A stretch of DNA of 64,000 nt from Caenorhabditis remanei (lineage: Eukaryota; Nematoda; Chromadorea; Rhabditida; Rhabditidae). The stretch lies in assembly GCF_010183535.1 (NCBI RefSeq), contig NC_071331.1, forward strand, positions 10,974,001 through 11,038,000, given 5' to 3'. The notes beneath the pieces are model-generated. The model saw nothing but the letters and a program-made list of their open reading frames with translations. It did not search any database and was not told where the DNA came from. The translations under genes and the position numbers were made by a program. Of this stretch, positions 13,401 through 23,611 are shown piece by piece. How positions within the stretch are numbered: the stretch's first letter is position 1; every line of letters begins with the position of its first letter.

Positions 13401-14199
13401 ATCTGATTCATTCGTAATACCAAAGGATCCTGAGCCGCTTCCAGCACTGCCTCTATCCTATCGAGGTATTCATGGAGAGGTGGAAGAGGTCTGCGAGGAG
13501 CCATACCCCCAATTGCTCTTGGTGGTTCTTCACGTCTTTCTGGGAGACGTGGCTCCGGGTTTTCTTCATTAACGTTCACCCCAGCATTATGAACCTCTTG
13601 GATGGGAACTCGTCGTCTTCGATTTCGATCTTCTTCCATTTCTGCTTGAGCTTGTTGGAGAATCAGATTGATACGATCGGCCACTTCTGGTGGCACTGGT
13701 GGTCTCACTGGCACTGGTGGCATTACTGCCCCTGGTGGCATCACTGCTTCTCTGATTGGGGAGGGACTTCGCTCACGTTCTTCTGGGTCATCGAATACTC
13801 TCCGGTCAAGATCCGGTTCTGGTTGGCGTGCTGGAAAATTGAATCTTCACAAGATGAGTAGATCATTTTACTCATACCTTCTTCCACCTCAACATTGTTC
13901 ACTTCATCAGGCTCTTCAGCGACCACGTTTTCCACTAATTGAGGCACGTGCCTTGGCAGTCGAAGCATTTCTGCCTGGAAAAGACGCCGAATTCTGTCCA
14001 TGTCTCTAGCCCACATTTGAATCTGATTCCTTCGTAATTCCAGTCGAGCAGCACCCGCTTCCATCTCTGCTTCCATCCTCTCGATGTCTTCTTCAAGGTC
14101 CATTGCCATCCCATCAATTGCTCGAGGTTGTCCCGGCCGTCCTTCACGTCTTCTAAGGGGGCGTGGCTCGGCGTGTCCTTCATTGGCACCTCTCTCCAT
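10427..14199 (-). CDS. gene B: five-fold exon-repeat protein with C-terminal SAM-like module (1013 aa)
   Basis: Seven exons: 13878-14199, 13267-13830, 12473-13219, 11892-12425, 11246-11844, 11136-11195 and 10427-10642. Exons 1-5 are paralogous, with shared words such as ERINLxLQQA, RVPIQExHNA, IGGMAPRRP, LRRNQIQM, PLFQAEILRPPRQEP and AEPDEMNNDEVEEG. They are joined by four phase-1 introns, each exactly 47 bp and nearly identical. The repeats are highly charged and probably helical or disordered. Exon 6 (60 bp, as in gene A) ends in a Trp-Ser; the last exon opens EYDVMDWASKFIRS and continues with EMDGLKLKSFL and GMPYGMYIQLKGHF, a good SAM-like pattern. The start is the Met at 14199, 26 bp after a TTACAG acceptor. 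Only about 280 bp separate it from the gene upstream, so a shared operon is possible. Function is unknown. Confidence 0.8.
10684..11115. mobile_element. Tc1/mariner-like MITE, copy 1, in last intron of gene B
   Basis: TA flanks CAGTGGTCGAG at the left and GACCGGTTCTG at the right. The arms share GTTTTCAGTTGAAATTGT and CTTTGAGAGTGTGTCAT, and the inner arms carry TTTTGTAGTTGACAACTTT. At 432 bp it fills most of intron 10643-11135. There is no coding capacity. Confidence 0.75.
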
Positions 14200-14225
14200 T
14201 TTTTCCGAAAAGACACTTTTGGTTT

Positions 14226-14507
14226 CTGTAACTGAACTTTAAAATTAAATTTGTTTTGATAATCATACAAAAAGGTATTAAATGATTTAATAATCAATAA
14301 CGATGAACGAAATAATAACCCATCAAAAAAACAAAATCACTTCATTTACAACAAAAACAAAAATTTGACTAAGTTTATTGAAGATAACCGTGCTTTTTCG
14401 TGTGAAGATCTGTGGCCGAATGTAGAATACATGCTGAAAATAAGATTATTATACATAAAACATATCATAATATCTGAAAGTAATCTTACCTTTTGAATTT
14501 AAAAAAA
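14226..14507 (-). other. short intergenic gap between the AT-hook-like gene and gene B
   Basis: A gap of about 280 bp between two genes on the same strand is within the range seen in nematode operons. A TTACAG acceptor lies just upstream of the gene B start. An AAUAAA-type polyadenylation signal was not clearly seen. Confidence 0.35.
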
Positions 14508-15338
14508 TTACGCATTGATTGGCTCCAACTCCACTACCATTGGAGCGACCGGAACACCAACTTCCTCATGGTCCAACTCAATCACCATTCTTGGTCTTCG
14601 GCGGTTGATGTGTGCAATCACTTCGATGTCTGAATCGGATGATTCACTCCACGCTCTCTCTTGATTTCTTCTTTGCTGCACTAAATCATCTCGTCGTGGT
14701 ACACCAGCGGGGCCATCGATTTCGATCACATCGGGTGGGTCCACAATATCAATAATCATTAACTCGTCACCGCGAGGTGGCTCGTTTCCGCCAGCAACTC
14801 CTGGTAGTTCGACGAGTTCGACTGGCTCCTCCACAACTCTTTGGGGTCTTCTACCACGGTTTCCAGCTGGCGGAGCCATCTGCACTGGCAAAGCAGCTTG
14901 AACTGCAACTTCTTCTCGAGGCGGTTCCTCCACTGGCTCAGCAACTTGAGCTGCTACTGGCTGTGGTACTGGATCCACAGCACGACGTCCTCTTCTAGAA
15001 CGCCTTCTCTCTTCTGGTTCCTCTGGCGCTGCAATTGGAGCAGGCTCCGCACCACGACGTGGTCTTCCAGGACGGTTCGGACGACTTCCTTCTGATGGAG
15101 CTGCCTCCACTGGTTGTGCCGCTTCTGGTGCAGCAACACGACAAGGTCTACCAGAAGGACGACGTTCTGCTAGTTTTGGTGCTGGTGGCTCTACACGAGC
15201 TCTTCCACGATAAGGCTGACGAACTACTTTCGGAGCTGGAGCTTCTGCATTCGCCACTACTCTCGAACTTTTACGACGACCAGCTGCAACAGGAGGCGAT
15301 GGAGCCTTTGATCTTTTTCCTTGAGGCTTTTTAGCCAT
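14508..15338 (-). CDS. intronless basic AT-hook-like protein with SUMO-interaction-like motifs (276 aa)
   Basis: This single open frame starts at the Met at 15338, 21 bp after a TTTCAG acceptor (5'UTR 15339-15359), and ends at TAA 14508-14510. The first two thirds are Arg/Pro/Ala/Glu-rich with repeated basic GRP- or RGR-type clusters (PYRGRARVEP, NRPGRPRRGAE, GNRGRRPQRV), resembling AT-hooks that bind the minor groove of AT-rich DNA. The last third is acidic and holds hydrophobic-acidic words (MIIDIVD, DVIEIDG, SDSDIEVIA, MVIELDHEE, MVVELE) that resemble SUMO-interaction motifs. A chromatin-associated nuclear protein is inferred. The gene lies between the decaying gene and gene B on the same strand and may be the first gene of an operon with B. 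It is the only intronless gene here, so a retrocopy origin is possible. Confidence 0.7.
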   Translation of the reverse strand: MAKKPQGKRSKAPSPPVAAGRRKSSRVVANAEAPAPKVVRQPYRGRARVEPPAPKLAERRPSGRPCRVAAPEAAQPVEAAPSEGSRPNRPGRPRRGAEPAPIAAPEEPEERRRSRRGRRAVDPVPQPVAAQVAEPVEEPPREEVAVQAALPVQMAPPAGNRGRRPQRVVEEPVELVELPGVAGGNEPPRGDELMIIDIVDPPDVIEIDGPAGVPRRDDLVQQRRNQERAWSESSDSDIEVIAHINRRRPRMVIELDHEEVGVPVAPMVVELEPINA

Positions 15339-15435
15339 TTTAAGTAGGAGATTAGTAGTCTGAAATTAGTTGGATCAAGGTAAGAATCAATAAAAGTTAA
15401 AACTAGAAAGGAAGATTGAAAGGGATAATATAAAA

Positions 15436-15633
15436 CACCGTAAACTCTCTAATAGAACGACAGGAAGGTCTGTTTTTCACTAATTGACTTTTTCATTCTG
15501 TGAATCACTTTTTTCATTTGTAAAACAACTCACATTCACACATTTTTTCACTTAAAAAAGAATTCAAAACCTAGGAACGAAGTTCGGGAGGCCGTTCCAT
15601 TATAGGGGCCGCTCTATTAGAGAGTTTACGGTA
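15436..15633. repeat. short palindromic MITE upstream of the AT-hook-like gene
   Basis: ACCGTAAACTCTCTAATAG at the left is mirrored by CTATTAGAGAGTTTACGGT at the right, about 200 bp apart. A TA follows the right end; the left copy reads CA, so a degraded TA target site is possible. It lies in the promoter region of the gene at 14508-15338. Confidence 0.65.
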
Positions 15634-15845
15634 TCTGAAATAGAGAAATCATGAAGATATTGAAATGATCAGAGAACATTCATATAACAAATTATATTCA
15701 TGCAAAGTCAAGTTAAAAAATCACTTCATTAAACTGAAAATATTACAAATTCGGAGATTACACCGTTCATAAGTCGATGATGACTGTACCAGGACAGAGT
15801 GTCGCATTCGTCATTTTTAATGAGCTATTGATCTGCAAGCTCAAC

Positions 15846-17095
15846 TCATTCAACTAATGGATCGATCTGAAATACAAAGTGTTTTGTTTCCAAATCAAAT
15901 TTTTGTCTAAAACTTACATCTTTCACTTTTGGAACTCGATCTGCTACCAATATCGGCGCAGGTTGTTCATGTGTTGCAGCAAAGAGATCATCATAGTTGT
16001 TGATGACGGCTCCAACGAATACAACGTCGTCATCAGTGTCATTGAGGCGGGGTGGAGGGGGCGCCGCTCCTGAAAATGATCGTATTTTTTCTGTTTATGT
16101 AATCTTTAACGATTGGATACTTTTTTCCAACCTATTTGATAATTCATCGAAACAGAAGTTTCAACTAAATTCTTGCTTGCCTTTTTGTTTTTTATTCAAA
16201 ACCACCTAGGTCTGGCGCGCCGTCGGCGCATTTTCTCGCGACTACGCCACTCGAGTTCACATGAAAATTTTTTCGATGATAGTTTATATTTTTGGAAATG
16301 AAAATATAATGCCGACATTCTAAAAGAGTCGAGACAACGCCCACTTGTCTTTTTATATATTTTTAAAATTCAAAATACTTATTACAATTACAATTCTTCG
16401 GACCGGAGCTATCATCAGTGGTACACTTTGCCTCTGCGCCAGAGGTCTTCCAGCAATAACAAAAGAGCGTTCTGGAGTATGTTCACGACGTTGACTCGCC
16501 TGAAACTCATAATAGAATCGTCATTTTTCTGAAAATTGAAACCTGAAAACAATTGAGAAAAAACTCACAAGATCATGAGCTGGAGCTGGAGACTCATATC
16601 TTCATGATGGTGGTGCAGATAAATTGAATCCTTCAGCAACAATAACTTCAGGGTTTTCTGGAACATGTTCACGACGACTTCTAGGAGCAAGATTTTATAA
16701 AGAAGCCTCTATTGGAGCGGGTGTAAGAGGAAGTCTCTTCTGAAAAGGTGATTTTGATGTCTTGTTTCGAAAGTTCTAACTAAAAATTTTTTGGAGATTC
16801 GATAATTTTTAGAAAAAAAAACTTACAGCTTTCATGCTTCAAACCCTAGCCAGCGGCGGTCTCTTCGCTCCATCCACATCGTCTGCAGGGTCTTCTGGAG
16901 GTCTTTCACGATCACGTCTCGCCTGTAAATGCACATTTTAATAGTTTGCAACGTGATTTTTAAAAATTACAGGGGAAAACCTGGAAAAAGAAGATAACAC
17001 TTACCGGTGCACGATTCCACAGGGAGATTCTCTTGTTGGTGGTGGTGCTGGAAGATCAATTGCATCGTTGCTATCCATTTTTTGTGCTCGTCAGC
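15846..17095 (-). pseudogene. decaying multi-exon gene with repeated short exons
   Basis: Intact-looking ends surround a broken middle. Exon 1 (17005-17095, Met at 17078) follows an ATTTCAG acceptor. The last two exons, 15918-16069 and 15846-15866, read through to a clean stop (end KDIDPLVE) and include a SUMO-interaction-like DDDVVFVG. Three middle exon-like blocks share an RREHxPE or RDRERPPE theme, near 16870-16922, 16570-16740 and 16380-16505. The first has an in-frame TGA just before its donor; the second has a TAA and a TGA. The phase from exon 1 does not match the best frame of the next block. I read this as a decaying paralogue of the neighbouring exon-repeat genes. An alternatively spliced short gene cannot be excluded. 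Confidence 0.45.
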
Positions 17096-19561
17096 CTGAA
17101 ATTCATAGCATTTTTGTTAATTTTGAAGTAAGATGTAAGAAAGATAGTTTTAAAAGTTAAATCTGGATTTTTAAAAAATCTTGAGCAAAAACTAGCCGAG
17201 GTATACTGTAGTTTATGTCATCTGACATTTCTGATGATGTTCGAAGGCTGAAAAAGTAAAAAATCAAGTAAGAATCCATTTGCGAAATCGAAACATCAGT
17301 TAAACTAGTTAATGAAACCAAGGAGTCGGGAGAAAAAATCAAAGAAATATTGGAAAAACTCAGTTTTGGGAGTGAAAGAAACACAACAGCCCGTCAAAAT
17401 CGCTATCACATTCAATATTGATGGAAATCTATTCCAGATTACAGCTACAATCAATATTGATTTTTCTTATCTGCACGGAAAACATAATTCCAACTGATAT
17501 ACCGCAGAAATCAATGAAAATCTCTTAAATTTTAAACATACGCCGAAAAAGATGCAAACTCGCTCCATCGCCAACACTTTTTCTACGTAACAATCGAATA
17601 TGCCACTCGGCGTCCGCTAAACAAAAACGACGAAAAGGTAACGAGAGAGTGTGTAATGAGTGGAGGGTGCCAGAGTACGGCCGTCTTCTAGCGATGCTAT
17701 TTGTCGCTATTCGATGCGTCTTTTTTTCTCTGTGTTCTGTTTTTTACTCTCCTCGTTTTACATGGCATCGAACGACACGAAAGAGAGAAAAGAGATGGTT
17801 GTGCAATCGTTCATGGAGCAGAGAAGACTGTTCATGGAGGTGGGAAGATATAGCTATTGACTTCTGAGTGTGTTAAGAAACAGAAATCTTGAAAACAGTT
17901 GGATGTTCTAGGAGGGTCGAACCAACTCGCATGAGGAAAAATAATCGACAGCAACTGATGGTTTGATTAATTGGAGAAAAAAAAACTTTCTAGATTTTTC
18001 TAAATTTCACCATAGATACTTTTGAATCCGAAGATTTCAAAAAATGATTTTTTTTTCTTTTAAAAAGCGATGAATCGGTCTATTTACCCGTAAGAAAATG
18101 CACTCGATGCAAATTGTCACCGAAAAGAAGCAACCATTACGAACTAAAAGATTGATATCAGAATCCAGAAACAGATAGAAAATTCAAAATAGATAGTGTT
18201 TTACAAAAGAGAATTAGAAGATTTGGATAGAAGATAACATGAAAATAAATTGAAAAAGAGGGTAACGAGATATACACAAAGTGCAACCGTTGCTCTGGCA
18301 ACGAGTTTCTAGTGGAAAAAGAGAACATTGAGGTAGAAATGAAAAAATAGAGAGATGGAAGATATCAATGGGGCACTCTATTTCGTATCAGTGTGAAATT
18401 ATTAACGAAAGTTCGATAATAACTCGGTAAGAACTTTAAGTAAAGATGATTAGAACTGTAAAAACGAGGTTTTATTATATGAAGTGGAAATCGATAAATT
18501 TAAGGTGAAGCTGAAACAGATTTGCAGATAACGGATAACAAAATTTGGGACAGTGGCGAAGCATATGATTGGAAAATGCAATATTTAGACGTGATCGCTG
18601 ATTTCAAATTGCTTTCAACACCTTATGAAACTTCTATTCTTTGGCAAGGTGAATAATCGTTGCAATAATTATTCATATAATTTCACACAATTGGCTAGTC
18701 ATTGAAACAGTAAATTCCATGAAGTTTTTTAGCTGTACATATTCTGTCGCTTCTTTTTGCAACAAGTTTGGGTTCCAGCACGATAAAAATTACTAATATG
18801 TTAGTCTCGTAATATCCAACTACCCTAATGAATCGTTTACAACTATACTTATTCATGTTTAATTTTAAGCACTATGTCTCAAAAAATACATACAAGAGTA
18901 TTATACAATCACATACAAAGCTATTCAATTGAGTTAACCAACTTCGAAAAGAAAAATGAATGAAACTGATATGTTGTGCTTTAAACGCATCCTTTCACTT
19001 TTCACTTACCATGTACGCAACAGATTTTTTTTATTTTAGTGAATTTTACTTCGCCATACTAGATAAAAATTTCTGTTTCAAACTGTTTTGATATCCAAAC
19101 TTTTTTCTGACATTCGTTGACGAACCTATATAATTTACCCAACTAAACCAGTATTCTTATGGAAAAACTGCATTCATTTCACTATCAAGTGTTCCCAACT
19201 CCCTTTTTTGCGGTTCAAGATTTCAAGTTAATAAGTTTCAGTTTAGCCTTTTGTGTCTCCAACAAGGTTTCTCACTTTTTCCAGAAAACTGGGACTTTAT
19301 AAAATTCTTCTAATTCAGCCAGATACAATACAAATTTTGGAAGAAGAACACGGATAACTGAGAAAATATGACACAGCTCCGCGTAAAATGAATACATATG
19401 ACAGTTCAATAAAAGAATAATGTGAAATGATTATAGTTATAAAAGTGGGATGATATTCAAAGAAATGATGAAAATAAATTATATTAGAAGATGAATGAAA
19501 TCTAATATACAAAAATATGTGGGCGGTTCAGAAGTGTTCTGGAGTTGGAAGACAAGTTGAA
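17096..19561. other. gene-free interval between the decaying gene and gene C
   Basis: The short frames here lack splice signals. A relatively GC-rich patch with CGAACGACACGAAAGAGAG lies at about 17560-17870, with TTCATGGAG repeated nearby; it may be promoter DNA of the decaying gene. The rest (17900-19560) is AT-rich without visible structure. Confidence 0.4.
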
Positions 19562-22500
19562 TCAATCGAATCTGAAAAATAAAAACAGTTTCAAGAGTGT
19601 AATTTAGTTTAGAGAGTATGATTTCATTTCAGTGGAAAGTTTTTTCTCTCACCCAGTCTCCGGTTTCTTCTCCTCAAAATATTCCTGATCTCTCAATTCC
19701 ATTTCCAACAGGTGTGCAGCCTTCTGGTCCTCATCTCCTTCTATCAATGGCTCTTCGTACTGATATTCGTATTCTCGAGCCTCGTACGCATCATATTCAC
19801 TCTCCTCAATCCAGTGCTCTTCTGGAACTTGTTCGAGTAGTTGAGACGATGATCCCGGTACTTCTTCGAATCTGGAAGACAGGAGCTACAGTACCGTGCA
19901 ATGAGGTATACAATTTAGTCTTTCCTCATATGAAACCGTCCAACTTTGAGATTGTGCCATGGTAATTCTGATTGTCACACCCAGTAGAGTTTTAATGAAT
20001 CATATAGATTAAAAGTAGAGCTTCATTTTTGTAGTTGATAACTTTTTTGTACGAGCACTAGCTAGAGAGTTATGTATCGACAAAGTAATATCTCCCTCAA
20101 ATCGTCCCATTTCAGTGCAAAATAGGGCAATTTTTGAGCTGTCCACTTAAAATGATCATAAAACTTTCTTTGGAGTGTCCGTACAAAAAACTTGTCAATT
20201 ACAAAAATGAAGCTCTGCTTTTAATCTGTAAGATTCATTAAAAATATATTGGGTGTGACAGCCAGAATTACCATGACACACTCTCAAAGAGGGGCATTTT
20301 CAATTGAAAACGGCCAAGGGTACTGTAGATTCTAGAACGGAAAACCTACTCAAAAATCTCCTGTTTTGCCTCAAAATAGTTCGTTCCATTTTGATCATCC
20401 GTGATGAGCAAATCGATATTCTTCTGATCCTCTACTACAACCGCTTGCTCTTCATAGATGACCTCTTCATAATCCACTTCTTCAGCCTTCACCTCTACAT
20501 AATCTGGTGCTGGGACATGTGAAGAGGTACTCGGTTTTCTTTCAATTTCGATCCTCGGTGGCGGATTCTTTTTCATCTTGGCATGCATCTCTTTGATCTG
20601 AAACTCTACTAGTAACTATCTATTCCAGCACTTCAGAAAACTCACCACTGTAGTGCTCAACTTCAAGTGAGTCACATGTTTGAGAAACATGTTGACATTG
20701 ATTCTCCATTCGTAGAACACTGTCGTCAAAATTTCTTGCTCTTCCGGAGTAATTTTCTTCAGCTGTTCCTCCAAATACTCCTTCTGAAATTCTCGCTCAT
20801 TCCTATTCTCTTTTCCATAGAAAAACGTGAAATCCGTCATTTCGACATGCTCATTCCTCTGTTGGCATAGTTTCAAAAAGTCTTTCGTTGACTTTTTAGG
20901 ATCATTGCGAATCTCGATAAGGGCTGATCTCATTCCAGGAGAAACCTTGTTGAAGAATGGGTACTCCTGAAAATATTTAGATAAAGAGTCAAGAATGATG
21001 TGAGAAAAATAGAAAATCTTACTTCGTTGTATCGGAGAGAGGCAGCTTGACGGTACGCATTGAGGGCAATCTTGGAGTCCTCCTTATATTTTTTGTCGAT
21101 GAACCAACGATCGATCTGAAAAAGAAACATTTGTGATAGTTAATCAAAAGATGGCATAGCGGTCTCCGATACCCCGCTGCTCACCTACAGGAGAGTTATG
21201 ATCATTTCTAGACGGCAGTTCAAAAAAAAAGTTACATATCGTTCACGCAATTTCTCCCTCAGATCGACCCATTTCAGTGCAAAATAGTGCGATATTTGAG
21301 CTGTCGTCTTAAAATGATCATAACTCTCTCGAGAGTGCTCGTACAAAAAAGTTGCAATTTACAAAAATGGAGCTCTACTTCTGATCTGTATGATCTATTA
21401 AAAATTTACTTTGTGGGACAATCAGTGATACCGTTACACGTTCTCAAAGTTGGACCATCTCAACTGAAGAAACCAAAACTTAATATACTTTTGAGCGGTA
21501 CTGTACTTCAGATAAATATGGACGGAACTTCCTCACAAAAAATTGAAAAAACTTTTTAGAATTCGTGTAACCGAATAAAATTTTTATGATTCATGGATCT
21601 CGGCGACATTTTCCAACCTATTTTCACCCCTTCTTTTTCCTAAAACTTACCACATACGGAGCCAGATTCGAACTGTTCGACAGCATCTGATTCCGTGCTG
21701 GAGTCGTCCATTTCTGCTTATTATACTCATTATTAAAGAATGCTGTAAGCGATTGACTCTTAATAATCGTTGCGAAAGGATCCTTGGATGCCTCCATGTA
21801 TTGAGTCAAATGGTTCGACACGTTCTCCTCAACTATTTTCAGTTGAAACCATTCCTCGAGCTGAAAAAGTTGTTTTACTTTGAAAGTTAAACCCTCTCAT
21901 TCCTTCTCACCTCTTCTCTTCCCATCTCTCCTTTACTTCCCAAAAACTGCAAGTCTTGGACGGAGAGTTCCATTCCATTATGCCCGTATTCCTCATATAA
22001 CTCCTCCAAAATTTTGATTTGTTTCTGAAAGATTTTCCGATCTTCATCAGACACGGAAGGTGGTGGACATGGACGTTTGACAGCGCTGTGTCTCCTGGGA
22101 TTGGGTGCTTTGGGAAGTGGTTTTACAGCGGCTCTCTCTTGTTGCATTTTCTCGCGGTACCGCTTGTAGTTGAACCATCTTTGGATCTGAAAATAATTAG
22201 AATGAATCATTGAAAAACTATAGAACTACACTGAATATAGTCTAGCTGAAACAGTTTCAAATAAATATCATAATGTTTGGTTCAAAAATAGCCCATTCGG
22301 GTTTATTTTTGAAAAGGCAACTAAAATTATTAAAATTACAACATCCCTGTAGCAGATACCAATCAGAATAGATATTTCCCACAGAGCCCTACCTACAGTA
22401 ATCGCCATAATCTAAACAACTTTGAGAGTGTCATAGTCAAACTAACAGTCCCACAAAATAACGTTTTATGGGATCGAACAGACCAAGAGTAGAACTCCAT

Positions 22501-23593
22501 TTTTGTAGTTGGCAACTTTTTTGTACGGACGCTCCCAAGTTATCGTTCAAAGTAATTTCGATCTCAAATCGATCAACTTGTGCAAAATAAGTCGATTTTT
22601 GAGCTCTCGTCTAAAAATGACTATAACTATCTAGGGAGTGTCCGTACAAAAATGTTGTCAACTACAAAAATGAAGAATTAAATTTGATCTGTTTGATCCA
22701 TTAACAATTTACTTGGTGGGACAATCAGTAATACCGTAACACAATCTCAAAGTTAGACATTTTCAACTGAAAACGGCTGAAGTTGTTAGAATTCTGGGCA
22801 TTACTGTAGAACCGACAAAAATCTAAATTTTCAGTTTTATACATTTTATACTGTTTCCGATTCTGATTTTTTCAATTTAGATTTTACCGATTATGATAAG
22901 AAAGGTGTCTGATTGGTAGTTATTTCTTTTTCATCTAAACATATAGGCGCAGCTTATTATCCCATTACTCACCACTTTCTTACTCTCATTCACTTCCTCC
23001 GCCAAGTTATCCAACTGTTCTGGAGAGAGAAACGGTGTGCATCCCCCATTTTTGGTCTTCAGATCACTGTAAACTCTTTCGAAAACTGCACTCGTCGATT
23101 TCGAGAGACACGCCGGCACTTCCTGTCTCACTTTCTCTTTTCTAACACGAATCCAGTCGCGAAGCTGCAGTCAATTCACATTGAGGAGCTCTGTTTTCTT
23201 GTAAATCCTACCTCGTTTCTTGTCAAACACGTCTTTCTGATCAGCGACTTGATCATCACGTCCGCATCGAAAAAGATTCCTTTTTCCGTCACAAAATCCA
23301 AAAATACACTTTCCAAAAGGTCAATGTCCTCCTGGGTGAGCTCTTTGGGTCGGGGTGGAGGTTGGGTGGTTCTCATCAGATAATCGCGGAGACTTTCATT
23401 AGGGTCCTGAAAATTTTATGATTTGGAATTTCAGCAAAAAGGCTCGAAAACTTACCTGTTTTGGCTGCTCAACTGGTGGAGAATATGCCTCGTAGATCTC
23501 CTCATAACTGTCTTCTTCTATCTTTGGAACTATCAAAGACTCTTCTTTTACTGGAAGGAGCAAGAGCTCCTCGTCTTTCGGGATTTTGTCCAT
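19562..23593 (-). CDS. gene C: protein with five divergent homeodomain-like repeats (633 aa)
   Basis: Ten exons: 23456-23593, 23212-23406, 22973-23164, 21911-22186, 21651-21860, 21023-21115, 20646-20966, 20350-20597, 19653-19871 and 19562-19571. Five exons open with what looks like homeodomain helix 3: LRDWIRVRKEK (residue 112), IQRWFNYKRYREK (176), LEEWFQLK (268), IDRWFIDKKYKED (338) and the weakest, IKEMHAKMKK (476). The exon before each supplies predicted helices 1-2. All these introns are phase 0. Most copies keep the W-F core of homeodomains; position 51 Asn is generally not conserved. After residue 480 the protein is acidic, rich in Glu and Tyr. The start is the Met at 23593, 18 bp after a TTTCAG acceptor. 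If the last intron is not spliced, translation stops at 19649-19651 instead. A divergent DNA-binding regulator is likely, but its target is unknown. Confidence 0.8.
19889..20325. mobile_element. Tc1/mariner-like MITE, copy 2, in intron 8 of gene C
   Basis: TA flanks CAGTACCGTGCAATGAG at the left and GGCCAAGGGTACTG at the right. Internally it has the family words ACTTTGAGATTGTG, GTAGTTGATAACTTTTTTG and its reverse complement. Without it and one TA, the host intron would be about 39-43 bp. Confidence 0.8.
21190..21503. mobile_element. Tc1/mariner-like MITE, copy 3 (left end truncated), in intron 5 of gene C
   Basis: The right end is complete (TTTTGAGCGGTACTG, then TA). The left terminal arm is not recognisable beyond GGAGAGTTATGATCATTT, so the left coordinate is approximate. 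Confidence 0.65.
22396..22806. mobile_element. Tc1/mariner-like MITE, copy 4, in intron 3 of gene C
   Basis: TA flanks both ends; the left end is CAGTAATCGCC and the right end is GGGCATTACTG. Inside are AACTTTGAGAGTGTCAT, TTTGTAGTTGGCAACTTTT and the mirrored arm. Confidence 0.75.
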
Positions 23594-23611
23594 TGCCCAC
23601 CTGATATGTTT

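Noticed and set aside
15035..15334. Plus-strand frame opposite the AT-hook-like gene
   Set aside because: It is the complement of an Arg/Pro/Ala-rich coding frame; its Leu/Val runs follow from that bias.
19618..19965. 115-codon plus-strand frame
   Set aside because: It covers exon 9 of gene C and the start of a MITE on the other strand; no independent support.
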